Assembly (NCBI GenBank): GCA_031550615.1
Contig: JAVBOL010000015.1
Location: 1-64,000 of the forward strand
Source of the DNA: JAVBOW01 sp031550615
Lineage (GTDB): Bacteria > Bacteroidota > Bacteroidia > Bacteroidales > Rikenellaceae
Reading direction: 5' to 3'
Length of the DNA: 64,000 nucleotides
The notes beneath the pieces are model-generated. The model was not told where the DNA came from, did no database searches, and saw nothing but the letters and a program-made list of their open reading frames with translations. A program made the position numbers and the translations under genes. Positions within the stretch are counted from its first letter, which is position 1, and every line of letters starts with the position of its first letter. Below, piece after piece: positions 1 through 7,728 of the stretch.

Positions 1-603
1 AGTGCGGCCAACGGATTCCAATGGCAAACGCTCGATGAGGCCACCCGCCGCGGCGTGGTACGCGGGATCAAGGCCGCAAGCGATATGATCGACAACAAAT
101 GGGGGAACATCGGCACGACGGTCGACGGCTGGAAATACACCTTCGCCGGCGGACGCTCGGGCCATGACCTGGCACTGCGCGCGGCGTTGGCCAGAGGCGT
201 GACCGGCGCCGAACTCTCCACCGAGGTGCTTTATCCCAACACAACGGTCGATGCCGACGGCAATAAGTTGGACGGAACCAACAAATACGTGCTTCATTTG
301 GCCAAAGACCAGATACCGCCTGTATCGGTATTCTGGAACCTGAATATGTTCGGCGACGATATGTTCTTCGTGGAGAACGATTTCAAGCGTTACAGCATCG
401 GCAGCAGTACACCGGGCCTGAAAACCAACAAGGACGGCTCGATCGACATTTACATCCAGAACGAGAATCCGGGCAAGGACAAGCAATCCAACTGGCTGCC
501 CGCACCCAAAGGCAGTTTCAACCTCACGATGCGCCTCTACGGGGCCGAAGCCCCGATTTTGAGCGGAACTTACCATTTGCCGGGAGTGAGAAAGATGAAA
601 TAA
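1..603 (+). CDS. DUF1254/DUF1214 domain protein, 3' part
   Basis: The reading frame is open from base 1, so the 5' end lies outside the window and only the last 200 residues are seen. The visible part matches the DUF1214 domain that forms the C-terminal half of DUF1254/DUF1214 proteins. Recognisable elements are the run TNKYVLHL, the stretch PPVSVFWNLNMF and the late segment NWLPAPKGSFNLTMRLY. The family is widespread, often exported, and its biochemical role is not established. An internal GTG at base 55 is not a likely start because homology continues upstream. A terminator-like hairpin lies about 195 bases downstream. I am confident of the family but assign no function. Confidence 0.85.
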   Translation, partial: SAANGFQWQTLDEATRRGVVRGIKAASDMIDNKWGNIGTTVDGWKYTFAGGRSGHDLALRAALARGVTGAELSTEVLYPNTTVDADGNKLDGTNKYVLHLAKDQIPPVSVFWNLNMFGDDMFFVENDFKRYSIGSSTPGLKTNKDGSIDIYIQNENPGKDKQSNWLPAPKGSFNLTMRLYGAEAPILSGTYHLPGVRKMK

Positions 604-929
604 CCCATATAGGATCTGGCAATTATCCTGCCTGTAGCCAACTATCGGATAACCACGACGAAATGCAACAAAGGGTAGTGAGTTAGGCGTAACCATACGC
701 AGATGCACAGGTTGTAATAATTTGACATTAAGTAAATTATGGTTCAACTTCCACGACCACATCCATCCCGCCAAAGCCAAAAAACGACATTTTTAGCAAA
801 GCCCCGAAATCATTAGATTTCAGGGCTTTTTCTTTTTGTGTCAAATTGTTGCAGTCGTATTCTGTCGGCTCAGTCCTGATTTCCGGTGGAGCGTAAAACC
901 ACTATCTATATTCCCCAAAAGGATATATT
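604..929. other. Intergenic stretch without a gene
   Basis: No convincing coding frame or RNA gene is visible in these 326 bases. The base composition is AT-rich compared with most of the window. The only clear structure is the terminator-like hairpin near 798-835. It separates the DUF1214 gene from a decayed transposase fragment, so it may be scarred by past insertion events. Confidence 0.5.
798..835 (+). terminator. Rho-independent terminator
   Basis: An 11-bp stem (AGCCCCGAAAT against ATTTCAGGGCT, one mismatch) with a six-base loop is followed by a T-rich run. It points along the plus strand and probably ends the DUF1214 transcript, although it is almost 200 bases past the stop codon. Confidence 0.7.
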
Positions 930-1297
930 TTGGAGAATGATTTAGCATCGGTGGTTTTGCCGGAGATATTAAGTGTTCATTTTGATGTTGCAGGGATCGA
1001 ATCTAATCCCGGGGAGTTGCATTTTCATTTGGGCGAGAAGGCTGCGCTCCTCAGGATAAAGGAGTTAAGTATTTATCGAAAGGTTTTACCGATACGGCGA
1101 CTGTTCAGGATTTTCCGATCCGGGGTAAGGCCGTATTTCTGCATATTCGCCGTCGCAAGTGGCTTGATGTTGATACAGGTCATATTACTTCGCGCAGTTT
1201 CGATTTGACGTATGAAGGCACTCGACTGACCAAAGAATTGGTTGCTTTTAAAAAAGCAACCAATTCTTTGGCTTTCTCCCGCAAAGTAAACCACTGA
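930..1297 (+). pseudogene. ISAon1-type transposase N-terminal fragment, frameshifted
   Basis: Frame 930 begins MENDLASVVLPEILSVHFD and runs to about base 1048, where a one-base shift is needed to continue in the frame starting PQDKGVKYLSKGFTD. The second frame contains VQDFPIRGKAVFLHIRRRKW and FDLTYEGTRLTKEL, which I recognise as the N-terminal protein of ISAon1-family elements in Bacteroidetes. It ends at TGA 1295-1297. The partner DDE transposase frame that normally follows is absent. The last 40 coding bases form a perfect inverted repeat. This is therefore a relic of an element, not a working transposase. The family call is from memory of conserved motifs. Confidence 0.75.
1230..1271. repeat. 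Perfect 20-bp inverted repeat, 2-bp centre
   Basis: Arms 1230-1249 and 1252-1271 are exact reverse complements separated by AA. The left arm reads CCAAAGAATTGGTTGCTTTT. It lies at the 3' edge of the transposase relic, so the same KELVAF-type peptide can be read on both strands. A T-run does not follow, so it is not an ordinary terminator. It may mark the breakpoint of an inverted duplication. Confidence 0.9.
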
Positions 1298-1485
1298 ATA
1301 TAAGCGCACAATAAAGGCGGCAACCGCAGGACATGAAATAAAACCACTTCGCTTCGCGTTATTATGCGAACCGCGATCAAGCTAATAACGGACTCCTGAA
1401 CAACATAACATTCGCAGCACGAAATAGTACCGGAATATACAAAAACCGGAATGATCCGGAAAAAACCGGTTGCCGCCACAGCCGT

Positions 1486-1493
1486 TATATTTG
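1486..1493 (+). promoter_or_regulatory. Bacteroidetes -7 box upstream of the AraC gene
   Basis: TATATTTG matches the TAnnTTTG consensus exactly. No good TTTG -33 box lies 19-21 bp upstream. The surrounding 14 bases (1481-1494) are identical to those around the -7 box of the major pilin gene at 2583-2596, which suggests common control. Confidence 0.6.
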
Positions 1494-1648
1494 CAGCCAA
1501 AAATCGGGAGTCTGCCTGTGTGATAAACCACAGTGATGTTTTTTATCTTATTTAAGACGGCTTTTTCGCTGCTTGCCAGGGGGCAGGAATGCCATTGCAT
1601 GATGCAGGAAAATCAAGATCAGACCGATATAAACTAAAATATCAAAAA

Positions 1649-2512
1649 ATGACATGTGTAAACGGATGTAAACTGCTGTATGAGGAAGAGCATTTCTCCT
1701 GCAGCAATTACGGCACCGAAGAGAATGCGTTGGTGCGAATCGTGGAATATGCCAAAGGAGAGGTAAGGGACCGGATATTCCTGCAATCAGGCGTGGCGTT
1801 TATACTTAAAGGCAATGTAAGAATAAGTGTGAACGGCATAAAAGATTATCCTGTCGGCCAGGAGAAAATACTTATATCGCCCATGGGGGCGCGGTTCAAG
1901 GTGGAGGCGATGGAAGACACCACGGTTTTGGTATTTCACATGAAACACACCACGCAGCTTTGCGAAACGTTCCGCTACGACAGCCTTGTTTATGAACAGG
2001 TGCCTGACAGGGACAGTGAACTCAAACCGCTCAGTTTCAACCCTGCGATCCGTAATTTCGTCAACGACCTTATGGCACGTCTCAGCGACGGCCTTATGTG
2101 CAGATTCTATCTGGAACATAAATTATCGGAGCTTTTCTTCCTGCTTCGGGCCTATTATACAAAAGAGGAACTCGCTGCCTTTTTTTGCCGGCTTATGACG
2201 AGTGACCTGGCATTCCGGGAACTTGTCGTGCATAATTACTCCAAGGCCAAATCGGTCAGGGAACTTGCCGATATGGCCCATTATTCAGAGGCCGGATTCC
2301 ACAAGCGTTTCAAAAAAGTATTCGGCGAATCGCCTTCGGATTGGCTCAACAGGGAAAAGGCTAACAAGTTGCGCCGTGAACTCGCCCAGACACAGACTCC
2401 GCTTAAGATCATAAGCGACAATTTCGATTTTTCCTCCGTATCGCACCTGAATAAATTCTGCAGAAAACACTTTGGTGCAACTCCATTGGAGATACGAAGC
2501 GGCAGAAAATAA
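1649..2512 (+). CDS. AraC-family transcriptional regulator of the fimbrial locus
   Basis: A 287-residue protein. The C-terminal ~100 residues carry two helix-turn-helix motifs of the AraC/XylS type: SVRELADMAHYSEAGFHKRF and the second, FSSVSHLNKFCRKHFGATP. The N-terminal part (about residues 20-110) looks like a small beta-barrel sensor fold with LKGNVRISVNG. I chose ATG 1649, preceded by an A-rich stretch typical of Bacteroidetes starts; an in-frame ATG at 1589 would add 20 residues. It sits 160 bases upstream of the major pilin gene on the same strand, so it probably activates that operon, and the pilin promoter lacks a -33 box as activator-dependent promoters often do. The ligand is unknown. 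Confidence 0.85.
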   Translation: MTCVNGCKLLYEEEHFSCSNYGTEENALVRIVEYAKGEVRDRIFLQSGVAFILKGNVRISVNGIKDYPVGQEKILISPMGARFKVEAMEDTTVLVFHMKHTTQLCETFRYDSLVYEQVPDRDSELKPLSFNPAIRNFVNDLMARLSDGLMCRFYLEHKLSELFFLLRAYYTKEELAAFFCRLMTSDLAFRELVVHNYSKAKSVRELADMAHYSEAGFHKRFKKVFGESPSDWLNREKANKLRRELAQTQTPLKIISDNFDFSSVSHLNKFCRKHFGATPLEIRSGRK

Positions 2513-2587
2513 CGAAAAGCCACAAAGTTTATCGAAATGTACAATAACAGTAAAAAAATGTGAAAAATAGGGCGAAAATGTGGCCGT

Positions 2588-2595
2588 TATATTTG
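2588..2595 (+). promoter_or_regulatory. -7 box of the major pilin promoter
   Basis: TATATTTG fits TAnnTTTG exactly and lies 77 bases before the pilin start. No TTTG-like -33 box is present at the normal 19-21 bp spacing, consistent with need for an activator such as the adjacent AraC protein. Confidence 0.6.
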
Positions 2596-2672
2596 CGACG
2601 TTAAAAAATCGGATGGTCTTCCGCACAAACAGAAGGTCATCCCAAAAACTAAAAAAAATTTTAACCAAGCAA

Positions 2673-3977
2673 ATGAAAACAGCAAAAATCTTAACCGGTT
2701 TGGCCGCAGCTTCACTTATTTTATCAAGTTGCAGCAAAGAAAATCCCAACCAGCCTGCAATTGCAGACAACGGTAAACCCACCTACGTACAGGTGAACGT
2801 GTCTTATCCACAGACTTCCTCGACACGCAGCGCGATCAACGACCCTACTGCGACGGCTGCAGAAGTTAAACTCAGCACCGTGGACATCTTTATCTTCGAT
2901 GCCGCCAGCAATGTATTGGTAAAACGCCAGCAACTCTCTTCAATCGATTTCAACTCCATCGCCCCGGGCAGCGGCAACAACGACCTCTATTCCGCCATTA
3001 CCAAAGTAGCCACCACGACAGGAGCCAAGAAAATCTACGTGGGTATGAACCTGCCGGCATCGTTTCCCAACGTAACTTCGGTCGGGGAGTTGAAAAACAG
3101 TTGGGCAACTACGGTGGCAGACCTCGCGACGGCCAATGGCATCGCGATGTTCTCCGCTGCCGAAACCAGCAAGACCCTGGTTGAAACGACCGCCCCCACC
3201 TATGCCGCCAACAACGTGTTCACCGTTCAGGTGGAACGCATGGTCGCTAAAGTCGCCGTGGAAGATGGCGGGATCGTCAACACCGTAACCGGCGGCGTGA
3301 TCTCGGATGTGCAATTCGCGATCCATACCTCCAACAAAGCGCTCTTCCCGTTTAAAAATGTGGTAGGCGGCATTGTCAAAGACCCGAACTGGGCTTTGGG
3401 AAGCTACTCAGCGACCGACTTCGAGAATCCCGGCGATTACGCCCCCATCAACCCTGCCGGCACGTCCGGCGCAAGTGGTGCGACGGCCAATCTGCTGACG
3501 GCTAAGTATGCACCCGAGAACACCAGCCAGGCTCACCTGCAAAAGGAAACCACTTACGCATCGATACGCGTCAAATTCGTCCCCAATCAATTCTCAGATG
3601 CCAGCGGAATTTCAAAAGGAAGCAATGTGGGCCAACCGGCCAAAACGTTCTGGATCGTAACCGATCAGGAAGGGCTGCGCAAATTTTTCGACGTACACGC
3701 CGAAGCGCAAACATACGCCACCGGCAAAGGAGTAACGGTAAGCGCGCCCTATACCAACGGTTACTGCTACTATCAGGCATACCTCAATCCCAAGAACGGT
3801 TACAACACTATCCGTAACGATTTCTACCATGTCCTGATCACGAAGATCAACGGACCGGGCAAACCCGAACCCGACCCCAAAGACCCGGAACTGCCGGTTG
3901 AGACGCCGACCGACATTACCGTAAGCGTAGAGGTCATTGCATGGACCTACGTAGCTGACAATTACGAACTCGACTAA
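2673..3977 (+). CDS. Mfa1/FimA-type fimbrillin, major subunit
   Basis: A 434-residue lipoprotein precursor with a signal peptide and lipobox (ILSSC, Cys20). After a first strand (YVQVNVSY) comes Arg52 in STRSA, the position where fimbrillins of Porphyromonas are cut by Arg-specific protease to free the acceptor groove. KLSTVDIFIFD is typical of the N-terminal fimbrillin domain, and VSVEVIAWTYV matches the C-terminal strand of Mfa1-type major subunits. ATG 2673 follows an A-rich region and gives a proper signal peptide; longer in-frame starts do not. It is first in a run of five fimbrial genes, with a hairpin just behind it that may set the expression ratio. The subunit is expected to polymerise on the outer surface by strand exchange. 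Confidence 0.85.
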   Translation: MKTAKILTGLAAASLILSSCSKENPNQPAIADNGKPTYVQVNVSYPQTSSTRSAINDPTATAAEVKLSTVDIFIFDAASNVLVKRQQLSSIDFNSIAPGSGNNDLYSAITKVATTTGAKKIYVGMNLPASFPNVTSVGELKNSWATTVADLATANGIAMFSAAETSKTLVETTAPTYAANNVFTVQVERMVAKVAVEDGGIVNTVTGGVISDVQFAIHTSNKALFPFKNVVGGIVKDPNWALGSYSATDFENPGDYAPINPAGTSGASGATANLLTAKYAPENTSQAHLQKETTYASIRVKFVPNQFSDASGISKGSNVGQPAKTFWIVTDQEGLRKFFDVHAEAQTYATGKGVTVSAPYTNGYCYYQAYLNPKNGYNTIRNDFYHVLITKINGPGKPEPDPKDPELPVETPTDITVSVEVIAWTYVADNYELD

Positions 3978-3984
3978 CAAACCA

Positions 3985-4056
3985 ACGATGCAGGGAGCGC
4001 CCCGGTTTACGGAATTTACCCGCAACAACCGCAGGGTATCTCCCTGCATCGTTTTT
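3985..4056 (+). terminator. Hairpin with T-run between pilin and anchor genes
   Basis: A perfect 13-bp stem (ACGATGCAGGGAG, 3985-3997, pairing with 4040-4052) encloses a 42-base loop and is followed by TTTTT. It starts 8 bases after the pilin stop and ends before the anchor gene. It is probably a partial terminator that keeps downstream expression below that of the major subunit. Confidence 0.75.
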
Positions 4057-4087
4057 AATTATTCAATCATTCAGAACGGAACGACTA

Positions 4088-5032
4088 ATGAAGGCCATTA
4101 AGATATCAAGCATACCTGTGACATTTATCATGTGTCTGCTTTCTGTGGTTTCGTGCATCAGGGAAGACACCAGCTCCTGCCCGCAGGATATGTACCGACT
4201 GCAATTCAAATTTTCGTACGAAGATACGCGCGCGTTGCATGACGATGAACTCAGGGTTGCCAATATTTATGTATTCGACCACAACGACCGTTTCGTCGTC
4301 CGGCAGGAAATTAAATATCCTATTATCGGCAATGTCTACACCGCCGACTTCAAACTCGATGCGGGGCATTACAGTTTCGCGGTATGGGTCAACAGCGTCG
4401 ACCCATATTCAACATCTCCGGATTCCGGCGAATTCGGCATAATGCATCCAAAGAAAAGGGAAGCCGAGATGCATCTGGATGTACCGTCTGACCGATGCGT
4501 GCGCACCATAATCCCGACACAACTATACGGATCGCTTGACTTCGAGTCAATACCGGACAAAAGTGGCCGGCCATTCACAATACCCCTGGTTGAAAATACC
4601 AATATAATAAACCTGGCAGTCCTCGGGCTGGCCAGAACAACACACGTTTACACCTATGCCATTACCGATAACAACGGCAACTATTATTTTGATAATTCTT
4701 TCGCTCCCTGCGGGGAGTTCCAATATACCGCAACGGCTCACTTCGACGATTACGATGCGTTGAGATCTTCGCTAACCGTCCTGCGCCTGTCCGAAGAGCG
4801 CCGTCCGAAGCTATCCATACGCGATCTGACCGCCGGGAATATGGTCTATCCCAACCGCCCCGGACAAACGGACGACCTGATCGAGATGATAATGACCGCC
4901 TATGCCAATGGGCCGAGTATAGATTTCGACAGGACGCACGTTTACGACATCGTCATTTCTTTCGACACGAATATGGATGTGACTGTTTGCGTCAACGGAT
5001 GGAAACCGACGCTCGACGAACAGGAGCTATAA
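4088..5032 (+). CDS. FimB/Mfa2-type fimbrial anchor lipoprotein
   Basis: A 314-residue protein with a signal peptide and lipobox (VVSC, Cys23), followed by the family pattern REDTSSCPQ. The fold begins with MYRLQFKFSY, then Arg48 in DTRALHDD and VANIYVFD, which are hallmarks of FimB/Mfa2 proteins. In Porphyromonas, Mfa2 and FimB anchor the fimbria to the outer membrane and limit its length. The order major subunit then anchor matches known fimbrial clusters. The C-terminus (DITIS-like strand IVISFDTNMDVTVCVNGW) resembles other members. It is separated from the pilin gene by a hairpin and from the tip gene by 11 bases. Confidence 0.85.
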   Translation: MKAIKISSIPVTFIMCLLSVVSCIREDTSSCPQDMYRLQFKFSYEDTRALHDDELRVANIYVFDHNDRFVVRQEIKYPIIGNVYTADFKLDAGHYSFAVWVNSVDPYSTSPDSGEFGIMHPKKREAEMHLDVPSDRCVRTIIPTQLYGSLDFESIPDKSGRPFTIPLVENTNIINLAVLGLARTTHVYTYAITDNNGNYYFDNSFAPCGEFQYTATAHFDDYDALRSSLTVLRLSEERRPKLSIRDLTAGNMVYPNRPGQTDDLIEMIMTAYANGPSIDFDRTHVYDIVISFDTNMDVTVCVNGWKPTLDEQEL

Positions 5033-5043
5033 AACACAAATCA

Positions 5044-7719
5044 ATGAAACGACCGTTTAATTACATACTGTCTGCACTGCTTCTGACACTCCCCTCCTGC
5101 ATCAAAGGAGATATGCCGGAATACGAGGGTAAGGCGCCAGACGGGACGATGGTAGATATGAAGTTCTCTTTGGTGCTGCCATCCGGCAATGATCGCCCCT
5201 CCTCGCGTGCCCTGAATGATTTCCAGGAGCAGGAACTCCGGCGGCTCGACCTGCTGGCTTTCCGGGTCGATGGCGCTCAGGAAAAATTCGCATACCACTC
5301 TTACTTCACGAGCTTCGTTTCTTATCAGGAGAATGTCAATTTAAACATCAAAGTACTCAAAAACGGCAATATAAGCTACCGTTTCGTACTGCTGTTCAAC
5401 CTGAGCGACGCCCAGGGAACAGCTTTGGACGGCATACAGCCCGGGACGGGAAAAGAAGATGCGCTGGGCGGAATACAGATCCGGCAAACCGGCAAATGGC
5501 CTTCGGACGGATCGAGGCTGATGCCGATGTGGGGACAGAGCGATCCGGTCATCGTGGATGACGCGAGGGTCGCCGCCGGCATAAGCGGCATCAAACTGGC
5601 CCGCATGATGGCCCGTATCGACGTGATCGTCGACAGCACCGAAGCCAAAACCGATTTCAAACTCCGGTCGGTATACCTCTACAATGCCAACCATAACGGT
5701 ACGGCAGCCCCTTTTGCGCGGCACTGGGACCCGACCGGCAATGCGGTTACCGCGCCGAGTCTGCCCGCCGAGCCGGAAAAAGACCTCGGCCCCCTCGTTT
5801 ACACCGAAGCCTCGGACACCAACGAAGCGTTCAGGAAGGTCATCTATACTTTCGAAGCGGCCGCCAGACAGGGAGAGCCTCTGGATACTCCGTGCATCGT
5901 TGTGGGTGGCATCTATGGCTCGGAAGCCCAACCATCCTACTACCGGATCGACTTTCTGGGAGCAGACAAAAAGACTTACCTCGACCTGTTGCGCAACCAT
6001 TGCTATACTGCAAATATCACCAAAGTCCTGGGACACGGCTACGACACGCCTGAAGATGCGTTCAAAGGAAGCGTCAGGATGATCGCCGAGGTAACCCCCT
6101 GGAGTGGTGCGCCACAGACAACCGTTTTCGACCGTCAATACAAACTCGCACTTAGCCGCGAGGTCATCAGCGCGGGCAAGGAAGCGTTTTCGGCCAGCAT
6201 GAACCTGACGACGGATTACGCCGGGGCGGACACAGGTCTGCCTGCCGGTATTTTCATCGGCCCGGTCGTCTATACCTCCGGCGTAGGCGGATGGCTCACG
6301 ATCGCCGATAATGCTGGCGCAGACGGTTCCATGGCGCGCAACATACAGATTAGCGGCACAGGCAATGCCACCGGCGTCGATCGCAAAGCCCAATTTACGG
6401 TTACGTCCGGAAATCTGCGCTATCTCGTCAAGGTCAACCAGAGCAAAGACCCGTGGCTTACCTACGGCAAGGCCTCGATATACATCATGGACAGAGAGCC
6501 TAAGTATTTAGAGGCGAGTTCGAATTTCGACTGGACGGTGAAGATCAAAGAAGGGACGAATTTACAGGGAGGGCTTACCTGGTTGCCGATCAGAAAGGGC
6601 GGACACACCCAGAATGAGCGGTTATACTTCGACACCTTCGACGATTGGGGCAATATGATGGCGGGCAACCCCCAAAAAACCGCAGACATCGTGGTGTTGA
6701 CCTTCAGGGATAACGCGGGCGTCTGCCCCGACGTCGATGTGAGGATATGGCTGGCTTCGGGCATGATCGAAGGAATGTCGAACTGCTACATGAAACAACC
6801 CGGCTCCCACCCCATCCTGATCCCGGTCGAGCGAGCAAACCAGCGGTCGGTTACCGGTACGGCGTACCTCGGTCGGCAGATAATCTGGAGCGACGTGCTC
6901 GGCGCCAGCTTCGTCTGGACCGATTCTCCGTCCGGCCTCTCTGCGCAGGGCGCGGTGCGATCCGTGATCCCGGCGGGCGACGGCGATTCGGGATACCTGC
7001 TCGTCCGTCCCGGAATCGGCGAGGGCAATGCGGTCGTTGCCGTGACCACCGACGGGATAATCCGCTGGAGCTGGCACATCTGGGTGACGGACTACCAGCC
7101 CTCGGGCAACTGGCTCGACCGCAACCTCGGCGCACTGAGCAACGTGCCCGGAAATCCGGGCACCGGCGGGTTGCTTTATCAATGGGGGCGCAAAGACCCA
7201 TTCCCCGGAAAAACCGATGTGTGGTATGACCAGAACGGCACGTTCAAACAACCGGCCATCGTAACTATCGACGGGATGTATGACAATCCCGTCCCCGAAA
7301 TTACCAGTTCGGTAAGAAAGCCCCTCGCATTTTTCAAGGCGGGGTACAAGGCCCGCGGCGCTTCTTGGGGAGGAAGCGCCACGCCGGTCAAAGAGATCTA
7401 CGACCCCTGTCCGGAAGGGTATAAAGTCCCCGTGTACACGGCATGGGCGTCCCTCGCCACCGACTTCCCCTGGAATGGCAGCAATGGACGCACCAGCCTC
7501 ACCGCGGGCGGTTTCTACCCCATCACCGGGGCGCGCAACAATGGCGGCGTTTTGGTGCAACCCGGCAACGGATACTACTGGAGCGCCACCTCGAACGGCG
7601 GTTATGACGTAAGCCCGAGGCTCAACTTCACACCGACAGGAGTGGGTTACAATGCCGCCGCCTACACCAGCCATTGCGATGCGTATGCAATACGGTGCGT
7701 CGCCACACACCCTCAATAA
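5044..7719 (+). CDS. Large fimbrial tip-like lipoprotein
   Basis: An 891-residue protein with signal peptide and lipobox (LPSC, Cys19). The N-terminal ~330 residues are fimbrillin-like: first strand MVDMKFSLVLP, Arg55 in PSSRAL, and KLARMMARIDVIV. The middle contains two beta-rich segments that look like BACON-type repeats, which is tentative. The last ~230 residues resemble the Fibrobacter succinogenes major paralogous domain: LDRNLGALS, YQWGRKDPFPGK, YDPCPEGYKVP, YYWSATS and AIRCV. Such domains sit at the tips of Bacteroidetes fimbriae, where they are thought to bind ligands. ATG 5044 gives the lipobox; in-frame starts inside the preceding gene are less likely. It lies 11 bases after the anchor gene and 9 bases before the accessory pilin. 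Confidence 0.75.
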   Translation: MKRPFNYILSALLLTLPSCIKGDMPEYEGKAPDGTMVDMKFSLVLPSGNDRPSSRALNDFQEQELRRLDLLAFRVDGAQEKFAYHSYFTSFVSYQENVNLNIKVLKNGNISYRFVLLFNLSDAQGTALDGIQPGTGKEDALGGIQIRQTGKWPSDGSRLMPMWGQSDPVIVDDARVAAGISGIKLARMMARIDVIVDSTEAKTDFKLRSVYLYNANHNGTAAPFARHWDPTGNAVTAPSLPAEPEKDLGPLVYTEASDTNEAFRKVIYTFEAAARQGEPLDTPCIVVGGIYGSEAQPSYYRIDFLGADKKTYLDLLRNHCYTANITKVLGHGYDTPEDAFKGSVRMIAEVTPWSGAPQTTVFDRQYKLALSREVISAGKEAFSASMNLTTDYAGADTGLPAGIFIGPVVYTSGVGGWLTIADNAGADGSMARNIQISGTGNATGVDRKAQFTVTSGNLRYLVKVNQSKDPWLTYGKASIYIMDREPKYLEASSNFDWTVKIKEGTNLQGGLTWLPIRKGGHTQNERLYFDTFDDWGNMMAGNPQKTADIVVLTFRDNAGVCPDVDVRIWLASGMIEGMSNCYMKQPGSHPILIPVERANQRSVTGTAYLGRQIIWSDVLGASFVWTDSPSGLSAQGAVRSVIPAGDGDSGYLLVRPGIGEGNAVVAVTTDGIIRWSWHIWVTDYQPSGNWLDRNLGALSNVPGNPGTGGLLYQWGRKDPFPGKTDVWYDQNGTFKQPAIVTIDGMYDNPVPEITSSVRKPLAFFKAGYKARGASWGGSATPVKEIYDPCPEGYKVPVYTAWASLATDFPWNGSNGRTSLTAGGFYPITGARNNGGVLVQPGNGYYWSATSNGGYDVSPRLNFTPTGVGYNAAAYTSHCDAYAIRCVATHPQ

Positions 7720-7728
7720 CGAACGGAA

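Noticed and set aside
737..775. tRNA-like 3' end (GGTTCAACTTCCAC and CCCGCCA)
   Set aside because: No matching 5' half, anticodon arm or acceptor stem is found upstream, so it is neither a tRNA nor a clear attachment site.
5341..6393. Long open frame on the minus strand inside the tip gene
   Set aside because: It mirrors codons of the plus-strand gene, has no family motifs and is caused by high GC at third positions.
6121..6800. Firm BACON domains in the tip protein
   Set aside because: Two beta-rich segments look similar to BACON repeats but the match is too weak to state without a profile search.
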